From Sulfitobacter sp. EhC04 (lineage in GTDB: Bacteria; Pseudomonadota; Alphaproteobacteria; Rhodobacterales; Rhodobacteraceae): a stretch of 60,049 nt of DNA. The position numbers were made by a program, and so were the translations under genes. The notes beneath the pieces are model-generated. The model searched no databases, had not been told where the DNA came from, and saw only the letters and a program-made list of their open reading frames with translations. The stretch lies in contig NZ_LXYI01000040.1 of the NCBI RefSeq assembly GCF_001650875.1, positions 1-60,049 of the forward strand. The letters run 5' to 3'. Below are positions 37,966 through 46,871 of the stretch, piece after piece (position 1 is the first letter of the stretch; every line of letters begins with the position of its first letter).

Positions 37966-38122
37966 ACACCCCGACTGCCGCCGTGGAAAAACGGCTTTCT
38001 TGTGATTTGGGCCAAACCAGCCTGAAAATCTGTCGGCACAAGGATCACGAGGAGGTGTCCGACGAACGTCTGGGCAAACTATACGCGCCCCGTGTCAATG
38101 CCCGGAAGGATGGGCACAAGTT

Positions 38123-38956
38123 CTAGTCGAACCGGGCTTGAAAGCTCGTCGGCGTCAGGGTGACGTGGTGATCCAGCGGGGGGCGGAGTTCAAAAGCTCT
38201 CGGCCCCCGCGCGTTGTTGTAGATCCTGAAGAGATGCCAGGTGTCCCTGTGCTCATCCGCCACACGCAGTTCGTTTTGTGAGATATGGAACGGTGTGCGA
38301 TCCCAGCCATTTGTCGTCTTGACCTCAAGCAGGCGAGGGGTGCCGTCAGGCGTGAAGCTGGAAATGTCGTAGCCCGCGCCGTCACCCATCTCCTCGCTGA
38401 CCCATTTGACCTGCTGAGCCAGATCGTCCCGGCCTGCATCCCTGAGGGTCACCCGTTCATGGGCCAGCGCGCGTTCTTCGCCCAGCCGTCCGAGCGCGCG
38501 ATTGCGTTCCTGCTGTGCCGCGACGTCGAAATGTCGCGCGATGCTGCGCAACTGTTCGGCCTCTTCGGGGGGCGGGGTGTTGCGCATCGTGGGCGGTGTA
38601 TCCAGAAACAGACGGTCGTTGGTGTAGGCCATACCCGGGGTCGCGGCCTTTGGCAGCCGCTCGACCCATTCCGGATGAGCGCGCAGCCAGCGGTCGACGG
38701 CTTCGGCCAGCGCCGTCTGAACATTGAACCGGGGGAGGTAGCCGGTGAGGATCGGCTGGCCGAAGGCTGGCATCAGGGCCGAAATATTTGCGTGTTTGAA
38801 CTCGATCGAGCCTTTGGAGCGGTCGATCCGTTCCTGAAGGGCGCGGTTGTGTTCCGCCTTCACATATCGGCGGCGGCAGAGATCGTCGGCGAGCATGGCG
38901 AAATAATCCGCCACGATCAGGTCGTTCTCTTCGTCTGTCCAGGGACCTTCCGCCAT
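38123..38956 (-). CDS. DUF3883 domain protein, predicted PD-(D/E)xK nuclease fold
   Basis: A 277-residue soluble protein. The C-terminal half matches the DUF3883 pattern: RLGEERALAHERVTL (about residues 157-171), GAGYDISSF with D197, and LLEVKTTNG with E211 and K213, the layout of a restriction-endonuclease-like active site. The N-terminal 130 residues are helical, without a recognised domain. DUF3883 is found in defence-linked and stand-alone nucleases. It sits 136 bp downstream of tRNA-Cys in the same orientation, with no methylase or helicase partner, so activity and role are open. Confidence 0.85.
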   Translation of the reverse strand: MAEGPWTDEENDLIVADYFAMLADDLCRRRYVKAEHNRALQERIDRSKGSIEFKHANISALMPAFGQPILTGYLPRFNVQTALAEAVDRWLRAHPEWVERLPKAATPGMAYTNDRLFLDTPPTMRNTPPPEEAEQLRSIARHFDVAAQQERNRALGRLGEERALAHERVTLRDAGRDDLAQQVKWVSEEMGDGAGYDISSFTPDGTPRLLEVKTTNGWDRTPFHISQNELRVADEHRDTWHLFRIYNNARGPRAFELRPPLDHHVTLTPTSFQARFD

Positions 38957-39092
38957 TTCAGGACCTTAGCCGCAGTCTGCTGGGCTGTCACGCGGGAGGC
39001 GAAAACTGCGGAATCTGTAAACCGGCCTGCAAACCGCACCAATATCTGCGCTGCCAAAGCAGTGAAACAAGCGTCTGCGTTGATGGAGAGAT

Positions 39093-39166
39093 TGGAGGCG
39101 AGTAGGAGAATCGAACTCCTGTACACGGATTTGCAATCCGCTGCGTAACCACTCCGCCAACTCGCC
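39093..39166 (-). tRNA. tRNA-Cys (GCA)
   Basis: Reading the minus strand from 39166, the acceptor arm GGCGAGT pairs with ACTCGCC. The anticodon stem CGGATT/AATCCG holds loop bases with GCA, and the T arm reads AGGAGTTCGATTCTCCT. The discriminator is T, as expected for tRNA-Cys, and CCA is encoded (39095-39093). Total length is 74 nt including CCA. Confidence 0.97.
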
Positions 39167-39311
39167 AGCCGATAGGGTGCCGCACTGCTATCTGATCACA
39201 TCTGCGCCTGCAAGTCCCATGAAGCGGTGAAAATGGGGTTCGGGCCGTTGCCGCGCCGTGAGTGATGTGGCACACCTGATCAAAGAGAATCTGAACAGAT
39301 GAGTTTAGCTG

Positions 39312-39965
39312 ATGATCGATTTCGCCACGCGCCGCAACATGATGGTTGATACGCAGGTCCGACCCTCCGATGTGACAAAGTTTCCGATCATCGAGGCGAT
39401 GCTGACCGTGCCGAGAGAGGACTTTGTTCCATCCGCCCAACGCGAAGCTGCGTATATGGGTGAAAACCTCGATCTGGGGCAGGGGCGGGTCCTGCTGGAG
39501 CCGCGCACCCTGGCCAAGATGCTGGACGCACTGGCGATCACCAATGGGGAGCTGGTGTTGGATGTCGGCGGGGCCATGGGCTATTCAACCGCTGTGATTG
39601 CGCATTTGGCCGAAGCTGTGGTTGCCGTCGAAGAGGACGAGGCGATGGCGCATGAGGCGCAGGAAGCGCTGATGGAGGCCGGGGCAGACAATGCGGTGGT
39701 ACATGTCGGCCCCTTGGTCGAGGGTGCGCAGCAACATGGCCCTTATGACGTGATCATCCTTCAGGGCGGGATCCAGCAGCTGCCTGACCCGCTGGTCGAT
39801 CAGTTGAAGGAAGACGGGCGGGTTGCCGCGCTGTTCATGACTGGCGAATTGGGCGAGGTGCGCATTGGCCGCAAGCGCGGATCGGACATCAGCTGGCGGA
39901 TGGCGTTCAACGCGGCTGCGCCGGTCTTGCCGGGTTTCGGGCGCGAGGTTGCCTTCGAATTCTGA
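39312..39965 (+). CDS. Protein-L-isoaspartate O-methyltransferase family protein
   Basis: The 217-residue protein has the Pcm-like N-terminus (ARRNMMVDTQVRPSDVTKFPIIEAMLTVPREDFVP) and a SAM-binding motif LVLDVGGAMGYSTAVIAHL, where the usual GxGxG is GGAMG. Such Pcm-like proteins often precede tolC in alphaproteobacteria, and true repair activity is not certain. The tolC-family gene follows after 53 bp. Confidence 0.87.
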   Translation: MIDFATRRNMMVDTQVRPSDVTKFPIIEAMLTVPREDFVPSAQREAAYMGENLDLGQGRVLLEPRTLAKMLDALAITNGELVLDVGGAMGYSTAVIAHLAEAVVAVEEDEAMAHEAQEALMEAGADNAVVHVGPLVEGAQQHGPYDVIILQGGIQQLPDPLVDQLKEDGRVAALFMTGELGEVRIGRKRGSDISWRMAFNAAAPVLPGFGREVAFEF

Positions 39966-40018
39966 GAAAAATGTGCCCGGCGGGGTGCCGGGCCGAGGAT
40001 ACGAGCAGAGAGCGACTC

Positions 40019-41449
40019 ATGATGCAGGTGACTTCCATCCAGAAATTACGGCGCGCGGCGGGCATCCTATGCCTTGCGACGGCGCTGGTGGCCACGGGCC
40101 GGCTGGCACAGGCCGAAACATTGGCGGACGCGCTGGTGGGCGCGTACAACCATTCGGGGTTGTTGGAACAGAACCGCGCGGTGCTGCGCGCCGCTGACGA
40201 AGACGTCGCCGCAGCCGGAGCCGCGTTGAAGCCGGTTCTGCGGTGGACCGCTGACCTGACCCAGGGCTACCGTGGTTCGGGGCCCCAAAGCCTTTTTGCG
40301 ACAACGGGCAGTTCGAATTCGCTGACCGCGTCGATCGACCTGATTGCCGAGGTGCTGGTCCATGACTTCGGCGCATCGGCCTTCCGCATCGAGGCGGCCA
40401 AGGAAACGGTTCTTGCCACCCGCGATTCGCTTTTGAACGTCGAACAGCAAATCCTGCTGCGCGCGGTCAGCGCCTATATGGGCGTGATCGAAGCGTCGGA
40501 ATTTGTGGCATTGCGCCAGAATAACGTGCGGCTGCTGACGCAGGAATTGCGTGCGGCACGCGACCGCTTTGAAGTCGGAGAGGTCACCCGCACCGATGTT
40601 GCATTGGCAGAGGCGCAGCTGGCGAATGCCCGCAGCGGACTTGCTGGCGCGCAGGGTGACTTGTTGCGCGCGCAGGAAGAATACCGCACCGCCGTGGGCC
40701 GCAAACCCGGCCGGTTGAGCGGACCGCCCAAGCTGCCCGCGATCGGCAATGACATCGAAACCGCCAAGGGATTGGCGCTGCGCCGCCATCCGCTGCTGCA
40801 GGCAGCCCAGCATCAGGTGGCCGCCGCCGACCTGTTGATCCGTGCGAGCGAAGCGGCAATGTCACCCCAGATCAAGCTTTCCGGCTCGGTTGGTGTGTCC
40901 GAAGAATTTGGCAACCAGAATTACAACAACAATGCGTCTATCGGGCTGGGTGTCAGCCAGACCATCTATCAGGGTGGCGCATTGTCATCAGCGGCGCGCA
41001 AGAGCATGGCCCAGCGGGATGCGCAGCGGGCCAATCTGCATGTGGTGCGCTTCGATGTGGAGCAGGCGGTTGGCAATGCCTATGCCGGATTTGCCTCTGC
41101 CCGCGCGCAGCTTGAAGCCTCTGACCGCCAGATTCGCGCGGCTCGCATCGCTTTCCGCGGCGTGCGCGAGGAAGCGACGCTGGGCGCGCGCACCACATTG
41201 GATGTGCTGGATGCGGAACAATCCCTGCTGGATGCCCAATCGACGCAGGTTTCCGCCCGCGCGAACCTATACGTCGCCGCCTATTCGATCCTGTCGGCGA
41301 CAGGCCAGTTGACGGCGGCGAGCCTGGGGTTGCCGGTGCAGATTTATGACCCTGCGGGCTATTACAATCTGGTCAAGGACGGCCCGGCAAAGGAAACCCG
41401 GCAAGGGCGCCAGCTTGACCGTGTTTTGCGGGCCTTGCAAAAAGACTGA
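40019..41449 (+). CDS. TolC family outer membrane efflux protein
   Basis: The 476-residue protein has a signal peptide ending near AQAE (about residue 35) and the duplicated outer-membrane efflux domain with long helices. Typical elements are RFEVGEVTRTDVALAEAQLANARSGL in the first repeat and TLGARTTLDVLDAEQSLLDAQ in the second. It would form the exit duct of a type I secretion or RND/MFS efflux system; no inner-membrane partner is adjacent. The start is at 40019 or 40022 (tandem ATGs). Confidence 0.93.
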   Translation: MMQVTSIQKLRRAAGILCLATALVATGRLAQAETLADALVGAYNHSGLLEQNRAVLRAADEDVAAAGAALKPVLRWTADLTQGYRGSGPQSLFATTGSSNSLTASIDLIAEVLVHDFGASAFRIEAAKETVLATRDSLLNVEQQILLRAVSAYMGVIEASEFVALRQNNVRLLTQELRAARDRFEVGEVTRTDVALAEAQLANARSGLAGAQGDLLRAQEEYRTAVGRKPGRLSGPPKLPAIGNDIETAKGLALRRHPLLQAAQHQVAAADLLIRASEAAMSPQIKLSGSVGVSEEFGNQNYNNNASIGLGVSQTIYQGGALSSAARKSMAQRDAQRANLHVVRFDVEQAVGNAYAGFASARAQLEASDRQIRAARIAFRGVREEATLGARTTLDVLDAEQSLLDAQSTQVSARANLYVAAYSILSATGQLTAASLGLPVQIYDPAGYYNLVKDGPAKETRQGRQLDRVLRALQKD

Positions 41450-41524
41450 CAATTTTCAGCGCCCCATTGTGAGAATCTCTGATCCGCGCTAACCTCTGAT
41501 CGAGGAATGAGTGGTAAAAAATCT

Positions 41525-42565
41525 ATGTCCGACCCCGTCACAAATGCCGAGGTGGAGGATGTCCTGTCTTCGATCCGCCGTCTGGTTTCCGAAGACAAAC
41601 GTCCTTTGCAGAGCAAAACCCGGCCAGTCGTGTCCGACCGGCTGGTGTTGACCCCCGCCTTGCGTGTTGCCGAACCCGAGGCCGAGGTGCCGGACGAAAG
41701 TGCCGATGCGACGGCACAGGACTGGTCCGAAGAGGATGCTGCGTTCGAAGCGGCATATGGCGATGGTTCAGCCGATGACGCGGTGCTCGGGAAGGAACCC
41801 GAAGCCGATGCGTCGGAAGATGATGAGATCTATTCCACTGCGCAAACCGATGCGGAAAATCCGGTTTCCGACAAGATCGAAACGGATCTGGATGATCCGG
41901 CCCTCGACTATGAAACCGATCCCTATAATTTCGCCGATGATACCGACCAGGATGGCGAGGGGACGCGTGCCAGTCGCTCGTTCGATGACGAATTTCGGGA
42001 TCTGGAGGAGGATGAAAGCCCAGTACAGGGGCTGGATGCTGATGACAGTGCCGCGCCAGGGCAGCATGACGCCCAGGCCGCCACGCTGAGCGCCAAGATT
42101 GAAGCGCTGGAAACCGCGATTGGCAATATCGCAGACACTTGGGAACCTGACTCTCCGGGCGATGGCGAATATTCCGGGACAGAAGCGCCCGCAATGGCAT
42201 GGGAAGATGACCTGGACCAGACGGCTTCGACCGCGCGCTTGCACAACCTTCCCGAAAACCGTGGCAAGCAGCCAGATGCCGCCAGTTTCTTCAGCGACCG
42301 GGGCGGGGACGAACATGTGGGCCCGGATCGTCCCGTTACGGACCGGCCAGGTGCGGCGGGTGATGCCAAGGCGTCAACAGCCGAAGAACGCCCCGTATTT
42401 GGCGATGATGACCAGGTGCTGGACGAGGAAGCGCTGCGTGATCTGGTCAGCGAAATCGTGCGGGCCGAATTGCAGGGCGCATTGGGCGAACGGATCACCC
42501 GAAACGTGCGCAAGCTGGTGCGGCGCGAAATCCACCGCGCCTTGACCGCGCAGGAACTGGAATAG
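41525..42565 (+). CDS. DUF2497 / PopZ-like polar organising protein
   Basis: The 346-residue protein is low-complexity and very acidic. The N-terminal helix EVEDVLSSIRRLVSED (residues 9-24) resembles the partner-binding helix of Caulobacter PopZ (which has EEILASIRRIISED). Residues about 45-190 are a Glu/Asp-rich disordered linker. The last 50 residues form amphipathic helices (LRDLVSEIVRAELQGALGE, VRKLVRREIHRAL) like the PopZ oligomerisation domain. Its place after tolC agrees with popZ loci as I recall them. The start may instead be the ATG at 41507, but MSD is the family beginning. It is convergent with cobQ, with a 3-bp gap. Confidence 0.75.
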   Translation: MSDPVTNAEVEDVLSSIRRLVSEDKRPLQSKTRPVVSDRLVLTPALRVAEPEAEVPDESADATAQDWSEEDAAFEAAYGDGSADDAVLGKEPEADASEDDEIYSTAQTDAENPVSDKIETDLDDPALDYETDPYNFADDTDQDGEGTRASRSFDDEFRDLEEDESPVQGLDADDSAAPGQHDAQAATLSAKIEALETAIGNIADTWEPDSPGDGEYSGTEAPAMAWEDDLDQTASTARLHNLPENRGKQPDAASFFSDRGGDEHVGPDRPVTDRPGAAGDAKASTAEERPVFGDDDQVLDEEALRDLVSEIVRAELQGALGERITRNVRKLVRREIHRALTAQELE

Positions 42566-42568
42566 CCT

Positions 42569-44026
42569 TCAGACCTCGCCGGCGAGGGACAGCAACAGAT
42601 CGACGTCCATGAAACGTTCGACGTGCGCCGCCAGAGCATCCAGCGTTTTGTCCACGCCGGTTTCGAACATGTGGGAAGAGGCGACGCCGAAATCCGCCAG
42701 ATAGGCGCGGCGGAAATCGTCGGATGTAAAGATACCATGCATGTAACATCCCTGAACGCGGCCATCTTCGCTGGTGGCCCCTTCGCGGATGCCGTCAAAA
42801 GTCAGCCAGCCCCGCGCGCAGTCAGGGCCAGAGGTCTCGCCAATATGTATCTCATAGCCGGAAAGGGCTGTGCCGCTTGCCGGATGGGTGCCGGTCTTGA
42901 GGGACAGGTGTTTTTTCGGGGCCATGACAGTGTCGATGTCCAGATGCCCCAGCCCGGCCACTTCCGATGGTGGCCCTTCGATGCCATGCGGATCGGCAAT
43001 CCTGCGGCCCAGCATCTGATAGCCCCCGCAAAGCCCCAAAACATGCCCGCCACGCCGGATATGCGCGGCCAGGTCGATGTCCCAGCCTTCGGACCGAAAG
43101 GCCTCAAGATCGGAAATCGTCGCCTTGGAGCCGACCAGCAGCACCAGATCGGCCTCGGCGGGCAGGGGGCTGCCGGGCATGATCATGCGCAGATCCACGC
43201 CCGGTTCGGCGGCCAGCGGGTCCAGATCGTCAAAATTGGCAATGCGCGGCAGGCGCGGCACGGCGATCACGCAGCCCGCACCGCCAGAGCGCGCGCGTGC
43301 GGGCAGGTCCATCACGTCCTCGGCGGGCAGGCGGTGGGCCTGGTCGAACCAGGGTATCACGCCAAGGCTGGGCCAGCCGGTGCGCCGCGCGATGTCATCA
43401 CGGCCCGCGTCAAACAGGCTGCGGTCGCCGCGAAACTTGTTGACGGCAAAGCCCCGCACCAATGCGTTGTCCTTGGCGGACAGGACTGCCTGTGTGCCCA
43501 CGATCTGTGCTATCACGCCGCCCCGGTCGATATCGCCCATCAGGATCACCGGCACATTCGCTGCGTTTGCAAAGCCCATGTTGGCGATGTCGCCCGCGCG
43601 TAGGTTGGTCTCTGCCGGGCTGCCCGCACCCTCGACAATGATCAGGTCGATGCCTTGCCCAAGCCGGTGAAAGGACTCCAGCACATGGGGCATCAGCGCC
43701 CGTTTGTTCGCTCCAAATGCCGCCGCCTCCTGATGGCCTGCCACCTTGCCCTGAACCACCAGCTGCGCCCCCGTGGCCGACTGGGGCTTCAGCAGGATAG
43801 GGTTCATGTCCGTATGCGGCGCCACCCCCGCTGCACGGGCCTGCAACGCCTGTGCGCGCCCGATCTCGCCGCCATCTTCGGTCACGGCGGCATTGTTGGA
43901 CATGTTCTGCGGTTTGAAAGGGCGCACCCGCAGGCCCCTGTTCACACAGGCACGGATCAGCCCAGCCACGATCATGGATTTCCCCACGTTCGAGCCGGTG
44001 CCCTGGATCATGATGGCTTTGGTCAT
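42569..44026 (-). CDS. cobQ: Cobyric acid synthase
   Basis: CobQ amidates adenosylcobyrinic acid diamide at four positions using glutamine. The 485-residue protein has an N-terminal dethiobiotin-synthase-like ATPase ([18 protein letters not shown]) and a C-terminal class I glutaminase-like domain with the nucleophile in [11 protein letters not shown] and GCYMHGIF near the end. I start at 44026 (MTKAIMIQG), preceded by AAAGGCGCAGAA. No other cobalamin gene and no cobalamin riboswitch are seen next to it. Confidence 0.95.
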   Translation of the reverse strand: MTKAIMIQGTGSNVGKSMIVAGLIRACVNRGLRVRPFKPQNMSNNAAVTEDGGEIGRAQALQARAAGVAPHTDMNPILLKPQSATGAQLVVQGKVAGHQEAAAFGANKRALMPHVLESFHRLGQGIDLIIVEGAGSPAETNLRAGDIANMGFANAANVPVILMGDIDRGGVIAQIVGTQAVLSAKDNALVRGFAVNKFRGDRSLFDAGRDDIARRTGWPSLGVIPWFDQAHRLPAEDVMDLPARARSGGAGCVIAVPRLPRIANFDDLDPLAAEPGVDLRMIMPGSPLPAEADLVLLVGSKATISDLEAFRSEGWDIDLAAHIRRGGHVLGLCGGYQMLGRRIADPHGIEGPPSEVAGLGHLDIDTVMAPKKHLSLKTGTHPASGTALSGYEIHIGETSGPDCARGWLTFDGIREGATSEDGRVQGCYMHGIFTSDDFRRAYLADFGVASSHMFETGVDKTLDALAAHVERFMDVDLLLSLAGEV

Positions 44027-44115
44027 TTCTGCGCCTTTGCAACTGGAGCGCAAACTGGCGCAATTCGCGCGGGTGGAAAAGGGGGATGTGGTATCGACCT
44101 ATCCCAGCCTGCCCG

Positions 44116-44144
44116 AAAAAAAACGCAGCCCTGAGGCTGCGTTT
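44116..44144 (-). terminator. Rho-independent terminator of the DUF6280-like gene
   Basis: On the minus strand, AAACGCAGCC pairs with GGCTGCGTTT around a 4-nt loop and is followed by an unbroken T-run (the plus-strand A-run at 44116-44123). It lies 27 bp after the end of the gene at 44171-44491. Confidence 0.82.
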
Positions 44145-44170
44145 GATGTGGTTCTGATAGCGGGGGAGGA

Positions 44171-44491
44171 TCAGGCCGCTTCGGCCTGCTGAGCAGCATT
44201 GCGCCGCTCGGATTCTTCACGGCTCAGGGCGACGGATGTCCGAACACCTTTTCCAACGAAATCCATGAGCCCGGTCACGACGCGTTCGTTCGGGTCGATG
44301 CCGGCACAGCTCAGCACTTCGCGCCCGTCACGAGACCGCGCCCAGCGGGCAATCTGCTCTGGTCCGTTACCGTATTTCTTGTCGTCCGCAATCGCGTCAT
44401 CAAGCGCTGCCAGTACCACGGCAGCGAAGAGTTTCCTGGCCCGATTTCCTTGCTCGTTATTGAAAGCGGTGCCATCAACGAAATCTTTCAT
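44171..44491 (-). CDS. Conserved small protein, DUF6280-like
   Basis: A 106-residue helical protein beginning MKDFVDGTAFNNEQGNRARKLFAAVVLAAL and ending in an alanine/glutamine-rich tail. The pattern agrees with the DUF6280 proteins found in Rhodobacterales; I recall the family but not a function. A strong Shine-Dalgarno sequence (GGAAAGGACGACGAG) precedes the ATG. The stop is followed by a good terminator. Its start overlaps the stop of a possible upstream small ORF by four bases. Confidence 0.78.
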   Translation of the reverse strand: MKDFVDGTAFNNEQGNRARKLFAAVVLAALDDAIADDKKYGNGPEQIARWARSRDGREVLSCAGIDPNERVVTGLMDFVGKGVRTSVALSREESERRNAAQQAEAA

Positions 44492-44682
44492 CTCGTCGTC
44501 CTTTCCATTATTCTTGCTCTTGTCATTTTGGCGTGCGGCCTCTTATGACGGATATCACTCGATTCGGATACCAATATTTCGCATGTCTCCCATGCAGTGA
44601 GCGCATGGCCTTCGCGGGTGCAGCATAGGCCGCGCTCGCCTTGCAGGGAGCCGATACGGCAGATATAGGATGCGGTGAACAT
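44488..44682 (-). CDS. Possible small cysteine-containing protein
   Basis: A 64-codon reading frame (MFTASYICRIGSLQGERGL...) has AAAGG 7 bases before its ATG. Codon choice looks gene-like for the first 35 codons, and it ends in an ATGA overlap with the following DUF6280-like gene. Cysteines at positions 8, 20, 21 and 33 stand out. Against it, the last 25 codons look random and the frame fills the presumed efp promoter region. No family is recognised. Confidence 0.3.
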   Translation of the reverse strand: MFTASYICRIGSLQGERGLCCTREGHALTAWETCEILVSESSDIRHKRPHAKMTRARIMERTTR

Positions 44683-44710
44683 ACATCAACCTTTATGACG
44701 GTTTTGCAAA

Positions 44711-45274
44711 ATGCCAAAAATCAATGGAAACGAGATCCGCCCCGGCAACGTTCTGGAGCATAACGGCGGCCTCTGGGCAGCGGTCAAGGTCGACCATGTG
44801 AAACCCGGTAAGGGCGGTGCCTTTGCCCAGGTCGAGATGCGCAACCTGCGCAATGGCTCCAAGCTGAACGAACGCTTCCGGTCGGCTGACAAGGTCGAAC
44901 GTGTGCGGCTGGAACAGAAAGATCAGCAATTCTTGTATGAAGACAGTGGGATGCTGGTCTTGATGGACACCGAAACCTATGAGCAGGTGCAGCTTTCCGC
45001 AGAGCTTTTGGGCGACCGCCGCCCCTTCTTGCAGGACGGGATGATGATCGTGGTGGAGTATCACGAAGCAGAGGCGCTGAACGCGTCACTGCCGCAAAAG
45101 GTTGTCTGCAAGATCGTGGAGACAGAGCCGGTGGTGAAGGGGCAGACCGCTGCCAACTCCTTCAAGCCCGCAATTCTGGACAACGGTGTGAAGGTTTCCG
45201 TGCCCCCGTTTGTCGGCCAGGATGAGGATATCGTGGTCAATACAGAGACGATGGAATACGTCGAACGCGCCTGA
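44711..45274 (+). CDS. efp: Elongation factor P
   Basis: EF-P relieves ribosome stalling at polyproline. The 187-residue protein has the KOW-like domain I with the loop VKPGKGGAF, whose lysine K34 is the position modified in E. coli, followed by two OB domains ([24 protein letters not shown] at the end). No epmA, epmB or earP modification gene is nearby. The ATG has only a weak Shine-Dalgarno sequence. Confidence 0.96.
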   Translation: MPKINGNEIRPGNVLEHNGGLWAAVKVDHVKPGKGGAFAQVEMRNLRNGSKLNERFRSADKVERVRLEQKDQQFLYEDSGMLVLMDTETYEQVQLSAELLGDRRPFLQDGMMIVVEYHEAEALNASLPQKVVCKIVETEPVVKGQTAANSFKPAILDNGVKVSVPPFVGQDEDIVVNTETMEYVERA

Positions 45275-45290
45275 AGCATCGGCCCCGTGA

Positions 45291-45354
45291 CGCGACGTTA
45301 TGCTGCAGCTGCAATGCAAAACGTCGCGGATCGGGGGCCAGACCCCCTTAATTT
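45291..45354. terminator. Inverted repeat and hairpin between efp and ygfZ
   Basis: Two structures fill the gap between these convergent genes. CGCGACGTT (45291-45299) and AACGTCGCG (45320-45328) are perfect arms around a 20-nt interior that contains the palindrome TGCAGCTGCA. GGGGG (45333-45337) and CCCCC (45343-45347) follow, then TTAATTT. The second is a plausible efp terminator and overlaps the ygfZ stop codon. Confidence 0.5.
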
Positions 45355-46109
45355 GACGTATCTGATTCTGACCCGGTCCATGTGACCTGGGCTGAACCTG
45401 CGGTCATCGGGCCCGTGGCGCGATCGAACCTGAGGTAGGCAATTGCCTTGCCATCCGCCTGGGTCAGCAAAGAGCCCGCCGGTTTGTCGCCCGACAAGAG
45501 CTCTGTGCCCACAGGGGCCGATCCTGTGACATCGACCTGTGCGAGGCCCTTGCGCAGCTTGGTCTTGTGCCGCATCCGCGCGGTCACCTCCTGGCCCACG
45601 TAACACCCTTTTCTGAAATCGACGCCATTCAGCCGGTCCAACCCGACCTCAAGCACGAAGGTATCGGGTGTCAGTTCGACACCGGTTTCAGGCACAAGAT
45701 GCGCCACCCGCAGGCTGTCCCAATCGGTTTGGTCATCGGTTTGCGACTGGTCGCGATAGGCGCGCCAGCCCATCTGCGGATGCCGGGGGTCGGTGTAGCC
45801 GTCTGGCGGCGGGGTGCCGATACCGCGATGCAGGTGCAATCCGGTTTCGTCAATCTGCACATCGGCGCGCAGCTTGTACATTGTCAGACGCTGCACCAGC
45901 ATATCGCCCAAGCTGTCGGCCACGTCGAGCAGCACCGCGCCATCACTTTGCCCGATGACAAAAAAGTCGGCCAGGTACTTGCCCTGTGGTGTCAGCAGGG
46001 CGGCATAGATCGGCCCTTGTTCCAGCTTGCCGATGTCATTGGTGATCAATCCTTGCAGGAATTCGCGGGTGTCCTTGCCCGACAGGCGCAGGATGCGGCG
46101 GTTTGTCAT
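45348..46109 (-). CDS. ygfZ: YgfZ/GcvT-domain folate-binding protein
   Basis: YgfZ is a tetrahydrofolate-binding protein that supports Fe-S cluster enzymes such as MiaB. The 253-residue product has the diagnostic KGCYVGQE within FRKGCYVGQEVTARMRHK, and the N-terminal GKDTREFLQGLITNDI. The start is at 46109 (MTNRRILRLSG); the longer frame would run into the divergent glycosyltransferase gene. Confidence 0.93.
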   Translation of the reverse strand: MTNRRILRLSGKDTREFLQGLITNDIGKLEQGPIYAALLTPQGKYLADFFVIGQSDGAVLLDVADSLGDMLVQRLTMYKLRADVQIDETGLHLHRGIGTPPPDGYTDPRHPQMGWRAYRDQSQTDDQTDWDSLRVAHLVPETGVELTPDTFVLEVGLDRLNGVDFRKGCYVGQEVTARMRHKTKLRKGLAQVDVTGSAPVGTELLSGDKPAGSLLTQADGKAIAYLRFDRATGPMTAGSAQVTWTGSESDTSN

Positions 46110-46173
46110 TGCGGTGTCCTTTCTGCGGTAGCCATGACATATAGCTTCCGTCCAGCGTTCTAAAGGGGGGAAC

Positions 46174-46851
46174 ATGCGCGCGCCGATCACGGTCATCATT
46201 CCGACGCTGAATGCGGCCGAGGTGCTGCCGGATTGTCTGGTGGCGCTGATGGAGGGGCTTGAGGCCGGGATGATCCGCGAATTGATTGTCAGCGACGGCG
46301 GGTCGCAGGATGCAACCGCCGCACTGGCCGATGCCTGGGGCGCGAAGGTTCTGCAAGGCGCGCCGTCGCGGGGGGGGCAACTGCGTCGCGGATGCGCACA
46401 GGCCGGGGGCGATTGGTTTTTGATCCTGCACGCCGATACGCGGCTGCAACCCGGCTGGACCGATTGCATGCATCATCACATGCGCAACAGCAGTCACGCG
46501 GGCTGGTGCCGCCATAAATTCGACAAGGGCGGGCTGGCGGCGCGGCTTGTCAGCGGCTGGGCCAACCTGCGCAGCCGTTTCGGGCTGCCCTATGGGGATC
46601 AGGGGCTTTTGATCTCAAAGGCACTCTACGAAAGGGTCGGCGGTTTTCCCGACATCCCGTTGATGGAGGATGTGGCGATGGCGCGCGCCCTGCGGGGCCA
46701 GCTGTCGGCGCTCGATGCCTTTGCTGTCACCAGCGCCGATAAATACCAGCGCCAGGGGTGGCTGAGACGAGGGGCGCGCAATCTCTGGACCTTGGTACGA
46801 TACTGCGCGGGCAGCGACCCCGAGCAATTGGCTCAAAGGTATCAACGGTAG
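46174..46851 (+). CDS. Glycosyltransferase of the TIGR04283 type
   Basis: The 225-residue family 2 glycosyltransferase begins ITVIIPTLNAAEVLPDCL, has IVSDGGSQD and LILHADTRLQPGW (DxD-like HADT), and ends with the PYGDQGLLISKALYERVGGFP and PLMEDVAMARAL segments typical of TIGR04283 enzymes. Its acceptor is unknown. It is divergent from ygfZ (64 bp) and convergent with the MsbA-like gene. Confidence 0.88.
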   Translation: MRAPITVIIPTLNAAEVLPDCLVALMEGLEAGMIRELIVSDGGSQDATAALADAWGAKVLQGAPSRGGQLRRGCAQAGGDWFLILHADTRLQPGWTDCMHHHMRNSSHAGWCRHKFDKGGLAARLVSGWANLRSRFGLPYGDQGLLISKALYERVGGFPDIPLMEDVAMARALRGQLSALDAFAVTSADKYQRQGWLRRGARNLWTLVRYCAGSDPEQLAQRYQR

Positions 46852-46871
46852 GCCGTGGCGCGCAGCGCATC

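Noticed and set aside
38123..38140. T-arm-like GGTTCGA on the minus strand that could mark an attachment-site copy of a tRNA
   Set aside because: It is the coding end of the DUF3883 gene (ARFD stop) and does not match the tRNA-Cys 3-prime end.
44027..44115. Possible cobalamin riboswitch upstream of cobQ
   Set aside because: The gap is too short and shows no B12-box-like sequence; only the DUF6280-like terminator is present.
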